Source: Salinibacillus aidingensis | GTDB taxonomy: Bacteria; Bacillota; Bacilli; Bacillales; Alkalibacillaceae | Reading direction: 5' to 3' | Assembly (NCBI RefSeq): GCF_039522525.1 | Contig: NZ_BAAADO010000002.1 | Coordinates: 434,001-498,000, forward strand | Length of the DNA stretch: 64,000 nucleotides | Shown: positions 34,036 through 42,614 of the stretch, one piece after another | Layout of the letters: every line of letters starts with the position of its first letter | Numbering within the stretch: the stretch's first letter is position 1 | Notes under the pieces: generated by a model | The model's database searches: none | The model's input: only the letters and a program-made list of their open reading frames with translations | Told to the model about the DNA's origin: nothing | Translations under genes and position numbers: made by a program

Positions 34036-35391
34036 ATGAAACATTATTCTTTGATTGATCATTTGAAATTTATTGTGCCGTCGTTGCTTGGAATCTTTCT
34101 ATTTATGATTCCTTTTTCTTATAAGGATCAAGTGACGATTCCTATCGCTATTCTTGCCAGCTGGCTGCAGAATCAGATAGGGGATTATCTGACCGGTATT
34201 ATGACGTTTATCATTGTACTGACTGCATTTATGACACTCCTGTACAGATGGATTTTAAAAAGGAATCCAGAGGCCCTATCCTTTTCGCCCTTTTTCATAG
34301 GTTTATTCCATGTCACTACGTTTTGGGCCGCTGTGCGGGTTGTGGGTGCTGTTCTTGCACTGTTAACATATTTCCAGGTCGGACCTGAAGCCATTTATTC
34401 CGAAAATACAGGAGGCATGCTGCTAGGCGATTTGCTTCATATTCTGTTTTCGGTATTTCTATTTGCCGGACTGCTTTTGCCCTTATTATTAAACTTTGGA
34501 TTGCTGGAACTGTTTGGTACGGTTTTAGAAAAGGTGATGCGCCCGCTATTTACCCTGCCAGGGAGGTCTTCAATCGATAATCTCGCATCCTGGCTGGGTG
34601 ACGGAACCATTGGGGTGTTACTGACAAGTAAACAGTATGAGCAGGGGTACTACACAAAGAGAGAAGCGGCGGTTATTGGCACCACCTTCTCCGTGGTATC
34701 CATTACGTTCTGTATTGTTGTCATCGAACAGGTAAATTTAGAACACCGGTTTATCCCTTTTTATTTAACCGTTTTAGCTGCCGGGCTGGTTTCCGGGATT
34801 ATTATGCCCCGTATTCCACCGCTATCACGTTTTAAAAATCAATACAATAACGGTGAAGAGCAAGTGCGTGAAAAGGAAAACGTTGGGAAGGAAAAATCCA
34901 GATGGCGCTCTGGCTACGAAAAGGCTCTGGATAAGGCTTCTAAGAGCAAAGGGCTTCCCCATTATGTAAAAGAGGGCAGTCAAAATGTGCTGGATATGTG
35001 GATGGGCGTGGCACCCATTGTCATGACATTCGGTACGCTTGCCCTGGTGTTAGCGACCTACACTCCTGTGTTCAGCTGGCTCGGATACCCGTTCATCCCA
35101 ATCCTCGAGCTCATGCAGCTGCCAGAAGCCGAGGCTGCATCCGAAACTCTTTTAATTGGTTTTGCCGATATGTTTCTGCCGGCCATACTGATTGAATCGG
35201 TTTCCAGTGAATTGACCCGCTTTGTGATCGCCTGTCTGTCGGTTTCCCAGCTGATTTATATGTCAGAGGTTGGCGGTCTGATTTTAGGTTCAAAAATTCC
35301 CGTTCGTTTTATCCATCTGATTGTGATCTTTCTGCTTCGTACGGTCATCTCACTGCCAATTATTGTGGCGATCGGGCATTTGATTTTTTGA
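34036..35391 (+). CDS. YjiH-family membrane protein with Gate domains
   Basis: The 451-residue protein has about ten membrane segments with the layout of YjiH/nucleoside-recognition (Gate) proteins: LKFIVPSLLGIFLFMIPF at the start, SSIDNLASWLGDGTIGVLLTSKQYEQG, and late helices with ADMFLPAILIESVSSELTRFVIA and SQLIYMSEVGGLILGSKIP. A charged loop (about 275-315) is cytoplasmic. The substrate is not known. The ribosome binding site GAAAGG is weak and 12 nt away. Confidence 0.8.
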   Translation: MKHYSLIDHLKFIVPSLLGIFLFMIPFSYKDQVTIPIAILASWLQNQIGDYLTGIMTFIIVLTAFMTLLYRWILKRNPEALSFSPFFIGLFHVTTFWAAVRVVGAVLALLTYFQVGPEAIYSENTGGMLLGDLLHILFSVFLFAGLLLPLLLNFGLLELFGTVLEKVMRPLFTLPGRSSIDNLASWLGDGTIGVLLTSKQYEQGYYTKREAAVIGTTFSVVSITFCIVVIEQVNLEHRFIPFYLTVLAAGLVSGIIMPRIPPLSRFKNQYNNGEEQVREKENVGKEKSRWRSGYEKALDKASKSKGLPHYVKEGSQNVLDMWMGVAPIVMTFGTLALVLATYTPVFSWLGYPFIPILELMQLPEAEAASETLLIGFADMFLPAILIESVSSELTRFVIACLSVSQLIYMSEVGGLILGSKIPVRFIHLIVIFLLRTVISLPIIVAIGHLIF

Positions 35392-35399
35392 TTGGACTG

Positions 35400-35790
35400 G
35401 GGAGTTTGATGCGGGGGATATTTTTGGATTTGGAAGCGTGGGATTAGTCCTGAGATCTGGGAAATAAGCCGCTTTGCATAGAATTCGTCCAGTTCAATGA
35501 TTTTTAAGAAAAAACTCTGCTTATTGAGCCTGTTTTAAAAATAATTGATCCAGTTTTAAAACTTTTCTGTCGTATTTTAAAAATAATTAAGCCGATTTTT
35601 ACTTTATTCGTCCTGTTTACAAAGAAATGAGCGTAAAGTAACGGAATTCTACCTTTCATACCATAATTGCCTATGAAAGCTAACCATTCGTCCAGTTACA
35701 CCTGTATTCATCCAAAAAAATCCTTATTAAGCCCATTTTCAGCTTTATTGACCCAGCAGACTAAAATAATGCCGTTTTAGATATAACCCG
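35400..35790. repeat. Degenerate about 21-bp periodic intergenic array
   Basis: This gene-free region repeats a TTATTGA(G/T)CC(A/T)GTTTT-like core about every 21 bp: CTTATTGAGCCTGTTTTAAA, ATAATTGATCCAGTTTTAAA, ATAATTAAGCCGATTTTTAC, TTTATTCGTCCTGTTTACAA, CTTATTAAGCCCATTTTCAG and TTTATTGACCCAGC. The consensus differs from the two other arrays. No RNA gene or regulatory element is recognised. Confidence 0.6.
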
Positions 35791-35824
35791 GCCAACAAAA
35801 TCACTGCAACCAGCGCCATTACGC

Positions 35825-35854
35825 AAAAAAGCTGCCCATAACGGCAGCTTTTTT
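35825..35854 (-). terminator. Terminator of the aminopeptidase gene
   Basis: The stem AAAAAAGCTGCC / GGCAGCTTTTTT is strong and symmetric. Confidence 0.9.
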
Positions 35855-35856
35855 CA

Positions 35857-37098
35857 TTACCCCAAATCGATCGCCCATTCTCCATTTCGGAAAATCGGCT
35901 CTGTTTTTCCGTCCTTCGTTACAGCATCAATATCCAGCTCTGCTGAACCAATCATAAAGTCCTCATGATTCAGGCTGGTGTTGACTCCGCGTTCTTTCAA
36001 TTCTTCCTGTGACATTTCCGCTCCACCTTCAATATTGGTTGGATAGGCCTCACCCAGAGCAATGTGGCAGGAAGCATTCTCATCAAAGAGTGTATTAAAG
36101 AACACCAGGTTTGACTGGGAAATTGGAGAGGAATGCGGCACCAGAGCCACTTCACCTAAACGTTTCGAGCCTTCATCTGTTTCCAGCAATTGTTCTAAGA
36201 CGTCCTGGCCTGCTTCAGCCTTGTAGTCTACTACTTTTCCATCTTTAAAGGTAAGCGTGAAGTTTTCAATTAAATGACCATTATAATTCAACGGCTTGGT
36301 GCTGGTTACCGTTCCGTTTACACCCTCGCGATGGGGCATGGTGAAAACTTCCTCTGTTGGGATGTTTGGATTAAAAGCGGCGCCTGTTTCAGCTACGGCT
36401 GATCCTCCATGCCAAACGTGGTTTTCCGGCAACTCTATCGTTAAATCGGTTCCAGGGGCTTTATAGATAAGTTTCTTATACTGCTTGTCATTAAGAACCT
36501 CTCTGGCACGACGGAGCGTTTCGTTATGGGCGTTCCATGCTTCAATTGGATCTTCATGGTCAACACGTGTAATACTGAAAATCTGTTCCCACAACTTTTC
36601 AGTGCCCTCCTCTACATCATCCTGAGGGTAAACCTTCTTGACCCACCCTTCAGTCGGAATCGCAACGATGGACCACTGAATACGATCGTTCATCATGTAA
36701 TCGCGGTATTCGGTCAAGGCCTGGCCTGCCGCCTTGTTTGCAGCAGCCGGTTTCTTGGGATCAATCCCTTTTAATAGTTCCGGATTGGGAGCGTAAACCT
36801 GAAGAATGGCTCCTCCATTTTTTACGTGTTCGGTCATTTTCTGTACACGCCAGTCGGGAAAACCTTCCAGGACTCTCATAGGCTCATTCTCGTAGCTTAA
36901 TCGGGTCAGCACTTCATCGTTCCATTGCACCTGTACATTTTCGGCTCCGGCAGCATAGGCCTCCTCTACAACCTTATGTACAAAATCAGCCCCTTCAATG
37001 GGAGCATTAATAATCAGTGCCTGTTCTTTTTGAATATTTACTCCTGTTTGAATGGCAAGCTTTGCGTATTTTCTTAAAACGTTCTCGGATGGTTTCAT
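35857..37098 (-). CDS. ampS: M29 family aminopeptidase (AmpS-like)
   Basis: This metal-dependent cytoplasmic aminopeptidase of 413 residues is the usual length for AmpS and aminopeptidase T. Metal ligands of the family are visible: a Glu in MPHREGVNG, a Glu in LGEVALVPHSSPIS, a His in DENASCHIALGEAYP and the His-Glu-Asp set in NHEDFMIGS. The start ATG 37098 has GGAGAG upstream. It begins about 50 nt after the OsmC gene on the same strand. Confidence 0.9.
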   Translation of the reverse strand: MKPSENVLRKYAKLAIQTGVNIQKEQALIINAPIEGADFVHKVVEEAYAAGAENVQVQWNDEVLTRLSYENEPMRVLEGFPDWRVQKMTEHVKNGGAILQVYAPNPELLKGIDPKKPAAANKAAGQALTEYRDYMMNDRIQWSIVAIPTEGWVKKVYPQDDVEEGTEKLWEQIFSITRVDHEDPIEAWNAHNETLRRAREVLNDKQYKKLIYKAPGTDLTIELPENHVWHGGSAVAETGAAFNPNIPTEEVFTMPHREGVNGTVTSTKPLNYNGHLIENFTLTFKDGKVVDYKAEAGQDVLEQLLETDEGSKRLGEVALVPHSSPISQSNLVFFNTLFDENASCHIALGEAYPTNIEGGAEMSQEELKERGVNTSLNHEDFMIGSAELDIDAVTKDGKTEPIFRNGEWAIDLG

Positions 37099-37150
37099 TT
37101 ATTTTCTCTCCTTTTTATTTTCTATTATTCTTATTCCACACTTTCACCCT

Positions 37151-37606
37151 TCAGTCCTTTTGAATCGTTAATGAAGGTTGGAGTTCAAGCTCTACATTTC
37201 CTTTAATGGCTCGGGAAATCATACAGCTTGTTTCCGCTTTTTCAGCTAGCTTCCTGAGCTTATCCAAATCCTTATCTGTAGCATGTGCCTGCAGACTTAC
37301 AGTTGGTTTATGAATAATCTTTTTATAGGTGAATACGCCATTTGTGACATCCACAATGCCCTCTGATTCCATATCCATTTCATGCAAGGGTAAGTCTGCC
37401 CGCTCAATCATAGCGGCTAAAGTGATAATATAGCAGGTTGCTGCTGCCCCCAACAGCATTTCATCAGGATTTGTCCCCTCTCCAGGTCCATCCATTTCAT
37501 GCGGGATGGAGATTTTCGTCTTTAGGTTGCCAGCATCTATTTGCCCTACATTGTTTCTGCCTCCAGGCCAGTCCGCTTTTAAATGAAATGTGTGTTCTGC
37601 CATCAT
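37151..37606 (-). CDS. OsmC/Ohr family protein
   Basis: The 151-residue protein has the OsmC fold: EMDGPGEGTNPDEMLLGAAATCYIITLA with the first conserved Cys, and AEKAETSCMISRAIKGNV with the second. Such pairs reduce organic or fatty-acid peroxides. The 'GTNPDEMLLGAAATCY' version is the SACOL1771-type subgroup. AAGGAG precedes ATG 37606. Confidence 0.88.
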   Translation of the reverse strand: MMAEHTFHLKADWPGGRNNVGQIDAGNLKTKISIPHEMDGPGEGTNPDEMLLGAAATCYIITLAAMIERADLPLHEMDMESEGIVDVTNGVFTYKKIIHKPTVSLQAHATDKDLDKLRKLAEKAETSCMISRAIKGNVELELQPSLTIQKD

Positions 37607-37701
37607 TGATTCACTCCTTTATATAAGTTGAGACTGTTTTGGTGCTGCTCGAGCGATTGCAATTGACTTACAGCCGGTTCATCCTTCAGGCACACGACTC
37701 C

Positions 37702-38058
37702 CTATTCCTCTTCCAGGTATTCCTTCAGAACTTGAACATGATTATGTACAGGGTCCTTTGCTGCGTATAGCAATGTTACCTTTTCCTGCTCTGCTAATTC
37801 CCGCACATAGGCAACAGCTTTTATTTTTTCAGGGTGGGTGGCTAATTCCTTTTGAAACTCTGTTTTGAATTGCCCAAACTTGTCCGGATCATGTCCAAAC
37901 CATTTTCGTAAGTCGGTGCTGGGAGTGATGTCCTTCAGCCACTCGTCCAGCTGTGCCTTCTGTTTGGATACGCCTCGTGGCCAGACACGATCGACCAGGA
38001 CTCGCCTTCCATCGCCTTCCTCTGCTGCTTCATAAATTCGTTTTACCTCAATCGCCAT
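37702..38058 (-). CDS. DUF488 family protein (YeaO-like)
   Basis: The 118-residue protein matches DUF488: VLVDRVWPRGVSKQKAQLDEWLKDITPSTDLRKWF, then VTLLYAAKDPVHNHVQVLKEYL. Function is unknown. AAAGAAGGGGT precedes the ATG. It is 95 nt upstream of the OsmC gene on the same strand. Confidence 0.88.
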   Translation of the reverse strand: MAIEVKRIYEAAEEGDGRRVLVDRVWPRGVSKQKAQLDEWLKDITPSTDLRKWFGHDPDKFGQFKTEFQKELATHPEKIKAVAYVRELAEQEKVTLLYAAKDPVHNHVQVLKEYLEEE

Positions 38059-38127
38059 TTTTACCCCTTCTTTTCCTTTTCTCTATCATCAGTATATTTT
38101 TATGCAATTGGAAATGTAAAGAAAAAT

Positions 38128-38170
38128 CCATCAACAGGATGGGGCCCACTGATGGATCTTTCACTATATG
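38128..38170 (-). repeat. Half-copy of the interspersed hairpin element, inverted
   Basis: Only the hairpin end remains: ATCCATCAACAGGAT and CCCACTGATGGAT, then CTTTCACTATAT. It lies 9 nt past the end of the ATPase gene. Confidence 0.6.
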
Positions 38171-38178
38171 ATTCCTGT

Positions 38179-39279
38179 TTAAGAGGTAAAATGCTGCTCC
38201 CACGCTTTGATTTCCCGTTCCAATTCAGCCTGTTTTTGTTCAATGATCGTAAAGTCAACCGCATCGATATAGTAGGATTCCAATTGGTTTCGGAATCGAT
38301 TGCTGTCCTTCAGTTTTGCGGTTGCCTGCTTCATTTTTTCCTGATATTGCTGTGACAGAGCTGTTATTTCATTCTCATATTTTTCATCCGTACCTGGCTG
38401 GATGATTTCCTCATACATATCCACAATTTCATCCCCTTCCCTGGAAGGAAAATGCTCATGTGGACTGGTGCTGTCAAAAATAGCAACGCCAAGCTCCCGG
38501 AAAATCAGCATATCCAGGCTATTTGGATCAAAGCCGCAATGATAAACCTCCACTTCAAAGCCTCTGTCTTCTCCCTCGGCGGCCAGCTGTTTCAGCATAG
38601 TTGATTTACCGGTACCCGGACGTCCTTTGATAAACAAGCGCTGCAGGATGTCTTCGGTTAAATTCTGAATAAAATCTTTCGGCCCTTCCGGAGTGGCAGC
38701 CCCGAGAAACCGGTGAAGCTGAGATCCGCTTTTATCAAGGGTGTCCTCATCGAATATTTCTGTTGTGAGACGGTCTGTTAAATTCCGTGCTTTCTCCGGA
38801 CTAAGGTTTTTAATATAAATACGTTCCCAATCATCATGTATGCGCAGGGCCTCTTCCATTAAGCTATAAGCATCATCATAACAAGCCTTTATTTGTTTCT
38901 TCACCTGAAAAATCTCCTCTTTGTACTTGCGCAACTGCACCGAGTCCCAGGCATCACCCAAATTGACATATTCATCGATCACTCCGGGATATTTAGGTTC
39001 TATCACATGAGGCGCCGTACCATCGACAATGCCCAGCTTTAAGTCAGGGATAATCACCCCATCGATGGAGCCATAGTCTGCAGAACAGTGAATATATTCA
39101 AGATCATACGCAGAACCCCAGGCCTCCCCGATTTTTTTCATTAGGGTGGACTTCCCTGTACCCGGGCCACCTTTAAGAATATAAATACGTTCCAATCGAT
39201 TCAGGGTTTCATCAAACAGATTATAAAAGCCCTTAGCCGTATTTCCACTTGCATAATAGTTATAAATTCGCTTACCCAA
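38179..39279 (-). CDS. Tandem P-loop ATPase (PRK06851 type)
   Basis: The 366-residue protein holds two P-loop units that look like an internal duplication. Walker A motifs are at 37-45 (GGPGTGKST) and 219-227 (GRPGTGKST), each followed after about 40 residues by a similar stretch (IIPDLKLGIVDGTAPH and IFRELGVAIFDSTSPH). A charged coil separates them and another closes the protein. Function is unknown. It ends 14 nt before a degenerate repeat. Confidence 0.8.
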   Translation of the reverse strand: MGKRIYNYYASGNTAKGFYNLFDETLNRLERIYILKGGPGTGKSTLMKKIGEAWGSAYDLEYIHCSADYGSIDGVIIPDLKLGIVDGTAPHVIEPKYPGVIDEYVNLGDAWDSVQLRKYKEEIFQVKKQIKACYDDAYSLMEEALRIHDDWERIYIKNLSPEKARNLTDRLTTEIFDEDTLDKSGSQLHRFLGAATPEGPKDFIQNLTEDILQRLFIKGRPGTGKSTMLKQLAAEGEDRGFEVEVYHCGFDPNSLDMLIFRELGVAIFDSTSPHEHFPSREGDEIVDMYEEIIQPGTDEKYENEITALSQQYQEKMKQATAKLKDSNRFRNQLESYYIDAVDFTIIEQKQAELEREIKAWEQHFTS

Positions 39280-39345
39280 AAAATCACCTCTTTATGATTT
39301 TGGCCACAGAATAATCTATGCAAGTGGAGTGAAATAGGTGAATGC

Positions 39346-40164
39346 CTATTCTTCTAATTGTTCGGTAAGCTCTTCAACATTTTCATCATCTTCCTGATCC
39401 TCATTCTTGCCACCCAGGAACCAACCGGCTACAAGAATGGCCACTAAAACAATATAGAAGGTGAGCTTCCAGCCTGTGGAATGTGGAAAATGCTCATCAA
39501 TAATACCCACATTTTCATGTCCTAACGTAATAACGGCCAATTTCACACCGACCCAGCCTACAACAATAAAGGCTGCTGTTTCCAGCCCCGGACGCTGGTG
39601 CAGCAGTTTGACAAAGAAGGAGGCGGCAAATCTCATAATGATTACACCGATTAAACCTCCGGCGAGGACCACAGTAAACTGTCCTGCATCCATTCCGCCA
39701 ATTTCTCCAAGGGCGGTTTCAGGAAGAGCGACAGCAAGAGCGACAGCAGCCAGGATAGAATCTACCGCAAAGGCAATATCGGCCAGTTCAACTTTAAGGA
39801 CTGTCATCCAGAAACCAGACCCTTCCTCAGCTGTTCCTGCTTCTCCCTCTTCGTTCTCATCCTGTTCATCCTGTTTTTTCACATATTTCTTAAACAAATG
39901 ATTTAAGGCAAGAAATAGTAAATACGCTGCACCGATCGCCTGTACCTGCCATACATCAGCTATAAAGGAAATTAAAAATAGCGAACCTGCTCTTAAAATA
40001 AATGCTCCCAATAAACCGTAAAACAGGGCCTTCTTTCTTTCTTTTTCCGGCAGATGCTTCACCATAATCGCCAGTACCAAAGCATTATCTGCCGCTAAAA
40101 TTCCTTCTAGTGCAATGAGCACAAGTAATACCCATCCATATTCCAATAGTAATGCCTGCTCCAT
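39346..40164 (-). CDS. TerC family membrane protein, Mn-riboswitch controlled
   Basis: This 272-residue TerC/YkoY-type protein has about seven membrane segments. The hallmark acidic pairs are in EGILAADNALVLAIM and VELADIAFAVDSILAA, and an acidic cytoplasmic loop (KKQDEQDENEEGEAG) lies between. The family is linked to manganese export and metalation of exported proteins. A yybP-ykoY riboswitch lies directly upstream, which supports the metal role. AAAGGAGAG precedes the ATG. Confidence 0.9.
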   Translation of the reverse strand: MEQALLLEYGWVLLVLIALEGILAADNALVLAIMVKHLPEKERKKALFYGLLGAFILRAGSLFLISFIADVWQVQAIGAAYLLFLALNHLFKKYVKKQDEQDENEEGEAGTAEEGSGFWMTVLKVELADIAFAVDSILAAVALAVALPETALGEIGGMDAGQFTVVLAGGLIGVIIMRFAASFFVKLLHQRPGLETAAFIVVGWVGVKLAVITLGHENVGIIDEHFPHSTGWKLTFYIVLVAILVAGWFLGGKNEDQEDDENVEELTEQLEE

Positions 40165-40213
40165 AACCTACTCTCCTTTTTTCTGAATCATGATCTGCCA
40201 TCTTTTTAAGTAC

Positions 40214-40246
40214 AAAAAAGAGCCTTCACCAAACTGGTAAAGGCCC
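40214..40246 (-). terminator. Second hairpin terminator of the riboswitch leader
   Basis: On the minus strand GGGCCTTTACC / GGTGAAGGCTC is followed by T6. It comes right after the first terminator, and its 5' arm resembles the first terminator's arm. Confidence 0.75.
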
Positions 40247-40285
40247 AAAAAAAGACCTTTACGAATAGTGTACCCGTAAAGGTCT
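40247..40285 (-). terminator. Riboswitch terminator (expression platform)
   Basis: On the minus strand AGACCTTTACG / CGTAAAGGTCT is followed by T7. Its 5' arm shares CCTTT with the closing P1 stem of the aptamer, so the two folds exclude each other. Confidence 0.85.
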
Positions 40286-40372
40286 CGCTAACAACTTTTG
40301 TTGCCAATAAAGCCGGAGAAAAAAATTTTTTCTCGAAATGACGACTTTATTGAGAAGCTACTCCCCTTTAAT
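40286..40372 (-). ncRNA. yybP-ykoY manganese riboswitch aptamer
   Basis: The minus strand carries the conserved opening AAAGGGGAGTAGC, then GTCGTCATTTCGAG, the CCGGCTTTATTGGCAAC segment and the closing GTTAGCGAGACCTTT. These are the diagnostic parts of this class. P1 pairs AAAGG with CCTTT. It precedes a TerC gene, the usual partner. Mn2+ binding would stabilise P1, prevent the terminator and turn expression on. Confidence 0.92.
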
Positions 40373-40430
40373 CAAACGCTCTTTTATTGTGCATACTTTA
40401 TAGTACCGGCATTCCTGTTAATTGTCAACG

Positions 40431-42107
40431 TTAAACGTTCAGTTTCATTTTCTGCGGATTCATGATTTCATCAAAGTGTTCAACCGCTATCCTTTCATCA
40501 TCCAGCCCCTGATAATGAAACAAGCCATCCATAAATAAGGCAGCTATCTTTTGATCCCGATCTGTTTGTGACCGTTTCAGAGCATGGGTGGCCAGGTAAA
40601 TATCTGTCATAAATCTGGCAATTCTCCGGCTGTGGTAGGTTTGCACCGATTCATTCTTACCCTGAATATAGGCAATCATATTCTTTAATTCCTGCAGAGA
40701 ATGTCCTATTCGTTCTTTATATTTCTCTTCTGCCTGCACATTAGATAAATGATGCTCCACTTCTCGTATAAATATTTCGTGTACCCGGTATTTATGCATT
40801 AATCGCAAAACTTCCAGGGACAAAATATTGTCTGTTCCTTCCCAAACGGTAAGAACCTGGGCATCCCTCAGCAGACGAGGTGTAACAAAATCCTCAATAT
40901 AGCCATTTCCACCATGAAGCTCAATCGACTCATGGCTAAAGTCAATCGCCTCTTTTGCTGTACGAGCCTTCAACAGTGCAATCAGCAGGCGATTCATGGC
41001 CACTTCTTCTTCGGTCCTGCTGCCTCGGTCCCGCATCACCTGATCAAAGAGCTCAATGGATTCAAATAAGGCGGATAATTGAACTTCAAACCTTGACTGA
41101 AGATTCGCCAGGGTTTCCTGAACCATAGGGTACTGAATGATTTTCTGACCAAAAGCCTCCCGCTCATCTGCATATGCATAGCCTTCCTTCAGAGCACGCT
41201 TCATAATCCCGAGTGAAGCTGTTGCGTTACATACCCTTGATAAATTCAGGGCTTCCATCATATAGTAAAAGCCCTGATCCGGTTCGCCAACCAGGTACGC
41301 TTCCGAACCTTCCAATTCAATTTCAGCGGAAGGCACCGCACGTACACCGAGCTTATCCTTTAACCGGCGTACTTTTATATGATTCGTTCGGCCATTGTCT
41401 CTTTTCCACGGGACCAGAAACAGACTGAGACCCTTTGTACCGGCCTTGCTTTCTTCCGTTCGTGCAAGCACAGCTGCGACTCCGCACTGTCCGGAATTGG
41501 ACGCAAAATACTTTTCTCCATATAATCGGTAATGATCCCCATCTCTGACTGCCTTCACTTCATTCGCGCCCACATCCGATCCGCCCTGCCGTTCCGTTAA
41601 AAAGGTTGCTCCTTCATATAATTCCTCATTTCCGGTTGAAAGCACGTGGGGAAGAAACCTCCTTTTTAAGTCCTCATCTGCATACTCATCAATCAGGTAG
41701 GCCACTGCCATTGTAAGCGTGACTGGACAGTAAAATCCCGGTTCCACCTGGGAAAGCAAGTAGCCCTGGGCATAAGAATACAAATAATTTCCCTTTCGGC
41801 CTAAATCAGGGATTGGCTTGTGAACATATCCAACAATACCTGTGTTATAGGTATCCTCGACTGTTTTTTTATAGCCTTCATTCACCCAGATTTCAGAAAC
41901 ATCCTCCCCATAGCGATTGTATTTGATTAGTCTGGGCTGACCTTCCCGATCTGTGTGTACGGCTCTCGGATCAAATTCCTGATAACACTTATGATAAAAC
42001 TCTTCCAATTCTTTTTCTGCATACTGATATAGCTCAGGGTCCAGCTTTTCCTTAAGTATTTTCAACAATAAATACTCCTGTTGATGAAAATCTTTCATTT
42101 CATCCAC
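40431..42107 (-). CDS. Acyl-CoA dehydrogenase, AidB-like large type
   Basis: The 558-residue protein has an N-terminal extension of about 150 residues before the dehydrogenase core, as in AidB-like proteins. Core motifs are ATFLTERQGGSDVGANEV (FAD side), LNLSRVCNATASLGIMKRAL, REAFGQKIIQYPMVQETLANLQ and the catalytic-region WEGTDNILSLEVLRLM. A helical C-terminal extension follows. Physiological substrate is unknown. GTG 42107 is the longest start and has AGGAG close by; ATG three codons later is an alternative. Confidence 0.8.
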   Translation of the reverse strand: MDEMKDFHQQEYLLLKILKEKLDPELYQYAEKELEEFYHKCYQEFDPRAVHTDREGQPRLIKYNRYGEDVSEIWVNEGYKKTVEDTYNTGIVGYVHKPIPDLGRKGNYLYSYAQGYLLSQVEPGFYCPVTLTMAVAYLIDEYADEDLKRRFLPHVLSTGNEELYEGATFLTERQGGSDVGANEVKAVRDGDHYRLYGEKYFASNSGQCGVAAVLARTEESKAGTKGLSLFLVPWKRDNGRTNHIKVRRLKDKLGVRAVPSAEIELEGSEAYLVGEPDQGFYYMMEALNLSRVCNATASLGIMKRALKEGYAYADEREAFGQKIIQYPMVQETLANLQSRFEVQLSALFESIELFDQVMRDRGSRTEEEVAMNRLLIALLKARTAKEAIDFSHESIELHGGNGYIEDFVTPRLLRDAQVLTVWEGTDNILSLEVLRLMHKYRVHEIFIREVEHHLSNVQAEEKYKERIGHSLQELKNMIAYIQGKNESVQTYHSRRIARFMTDIYLATHALKRSQTDRDQKIAALFMDGLFHYQGLDDERIAVEHFDEIMNPQKMKLNV

Positions 42108-42614
42108 CCTCTCCTCTTTATATCCGTTTTAATAAAATTTTCTGAATATTTAAATTATAGCATTTCCTTATGAATTTTTTAAGGTTCCAGCTCCGAAAAC
42201 TTCCAATCTTAATTTTTTCTTTCATGGCAGCATTTTTGTAGGACAAATTGCATAGATTTGTAATGACCTAATATTCAGATTATTTGGAATAACAGACTAT
42301 TCCGCAACTTAAAGAAGTAATACTCAGCATACTCAAGCTTAACTCGTCTCAGTTGTTTATCTCCAAATATTTACTAATTAATAAAGTTATATCCAATTTG
42401 AAGAAACAAAACCTTGAGTATAAAGTAATTTATATAGGCGAAAAACGACTGCATCTACAATTTGCCAGCGCACTTTATGCTCACTTCTGGAGGTGGTACA
42501 TAAACATTTGCAAGTCGCAAATTAGTAGATTGGCAGTACAGCAACAGGCACTATTCATTATAGAAACATTTAAAAGTTTATTTAAAAAATCTTTTGGGAG
42601 GGGTCAATAGACCA
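42108..42614. other. A/T-rich gap before ehuB
   Basis: About 500 bp with no convincing gene; open frames here lack ribosome binding sites. It should hold the ehu promoter, but no strong SigA pair was found. TTGGGAGGGG at 42594-42603 is the ribosome binding site of ehuB. Confidence 0.4.

Noticed and set aside
42353..42610. 85-codon frame before ehuB
   Set aside because: It has no ribosome binding site and A/T-driven composition, and it overlaps the ehuB ribosome binding site.
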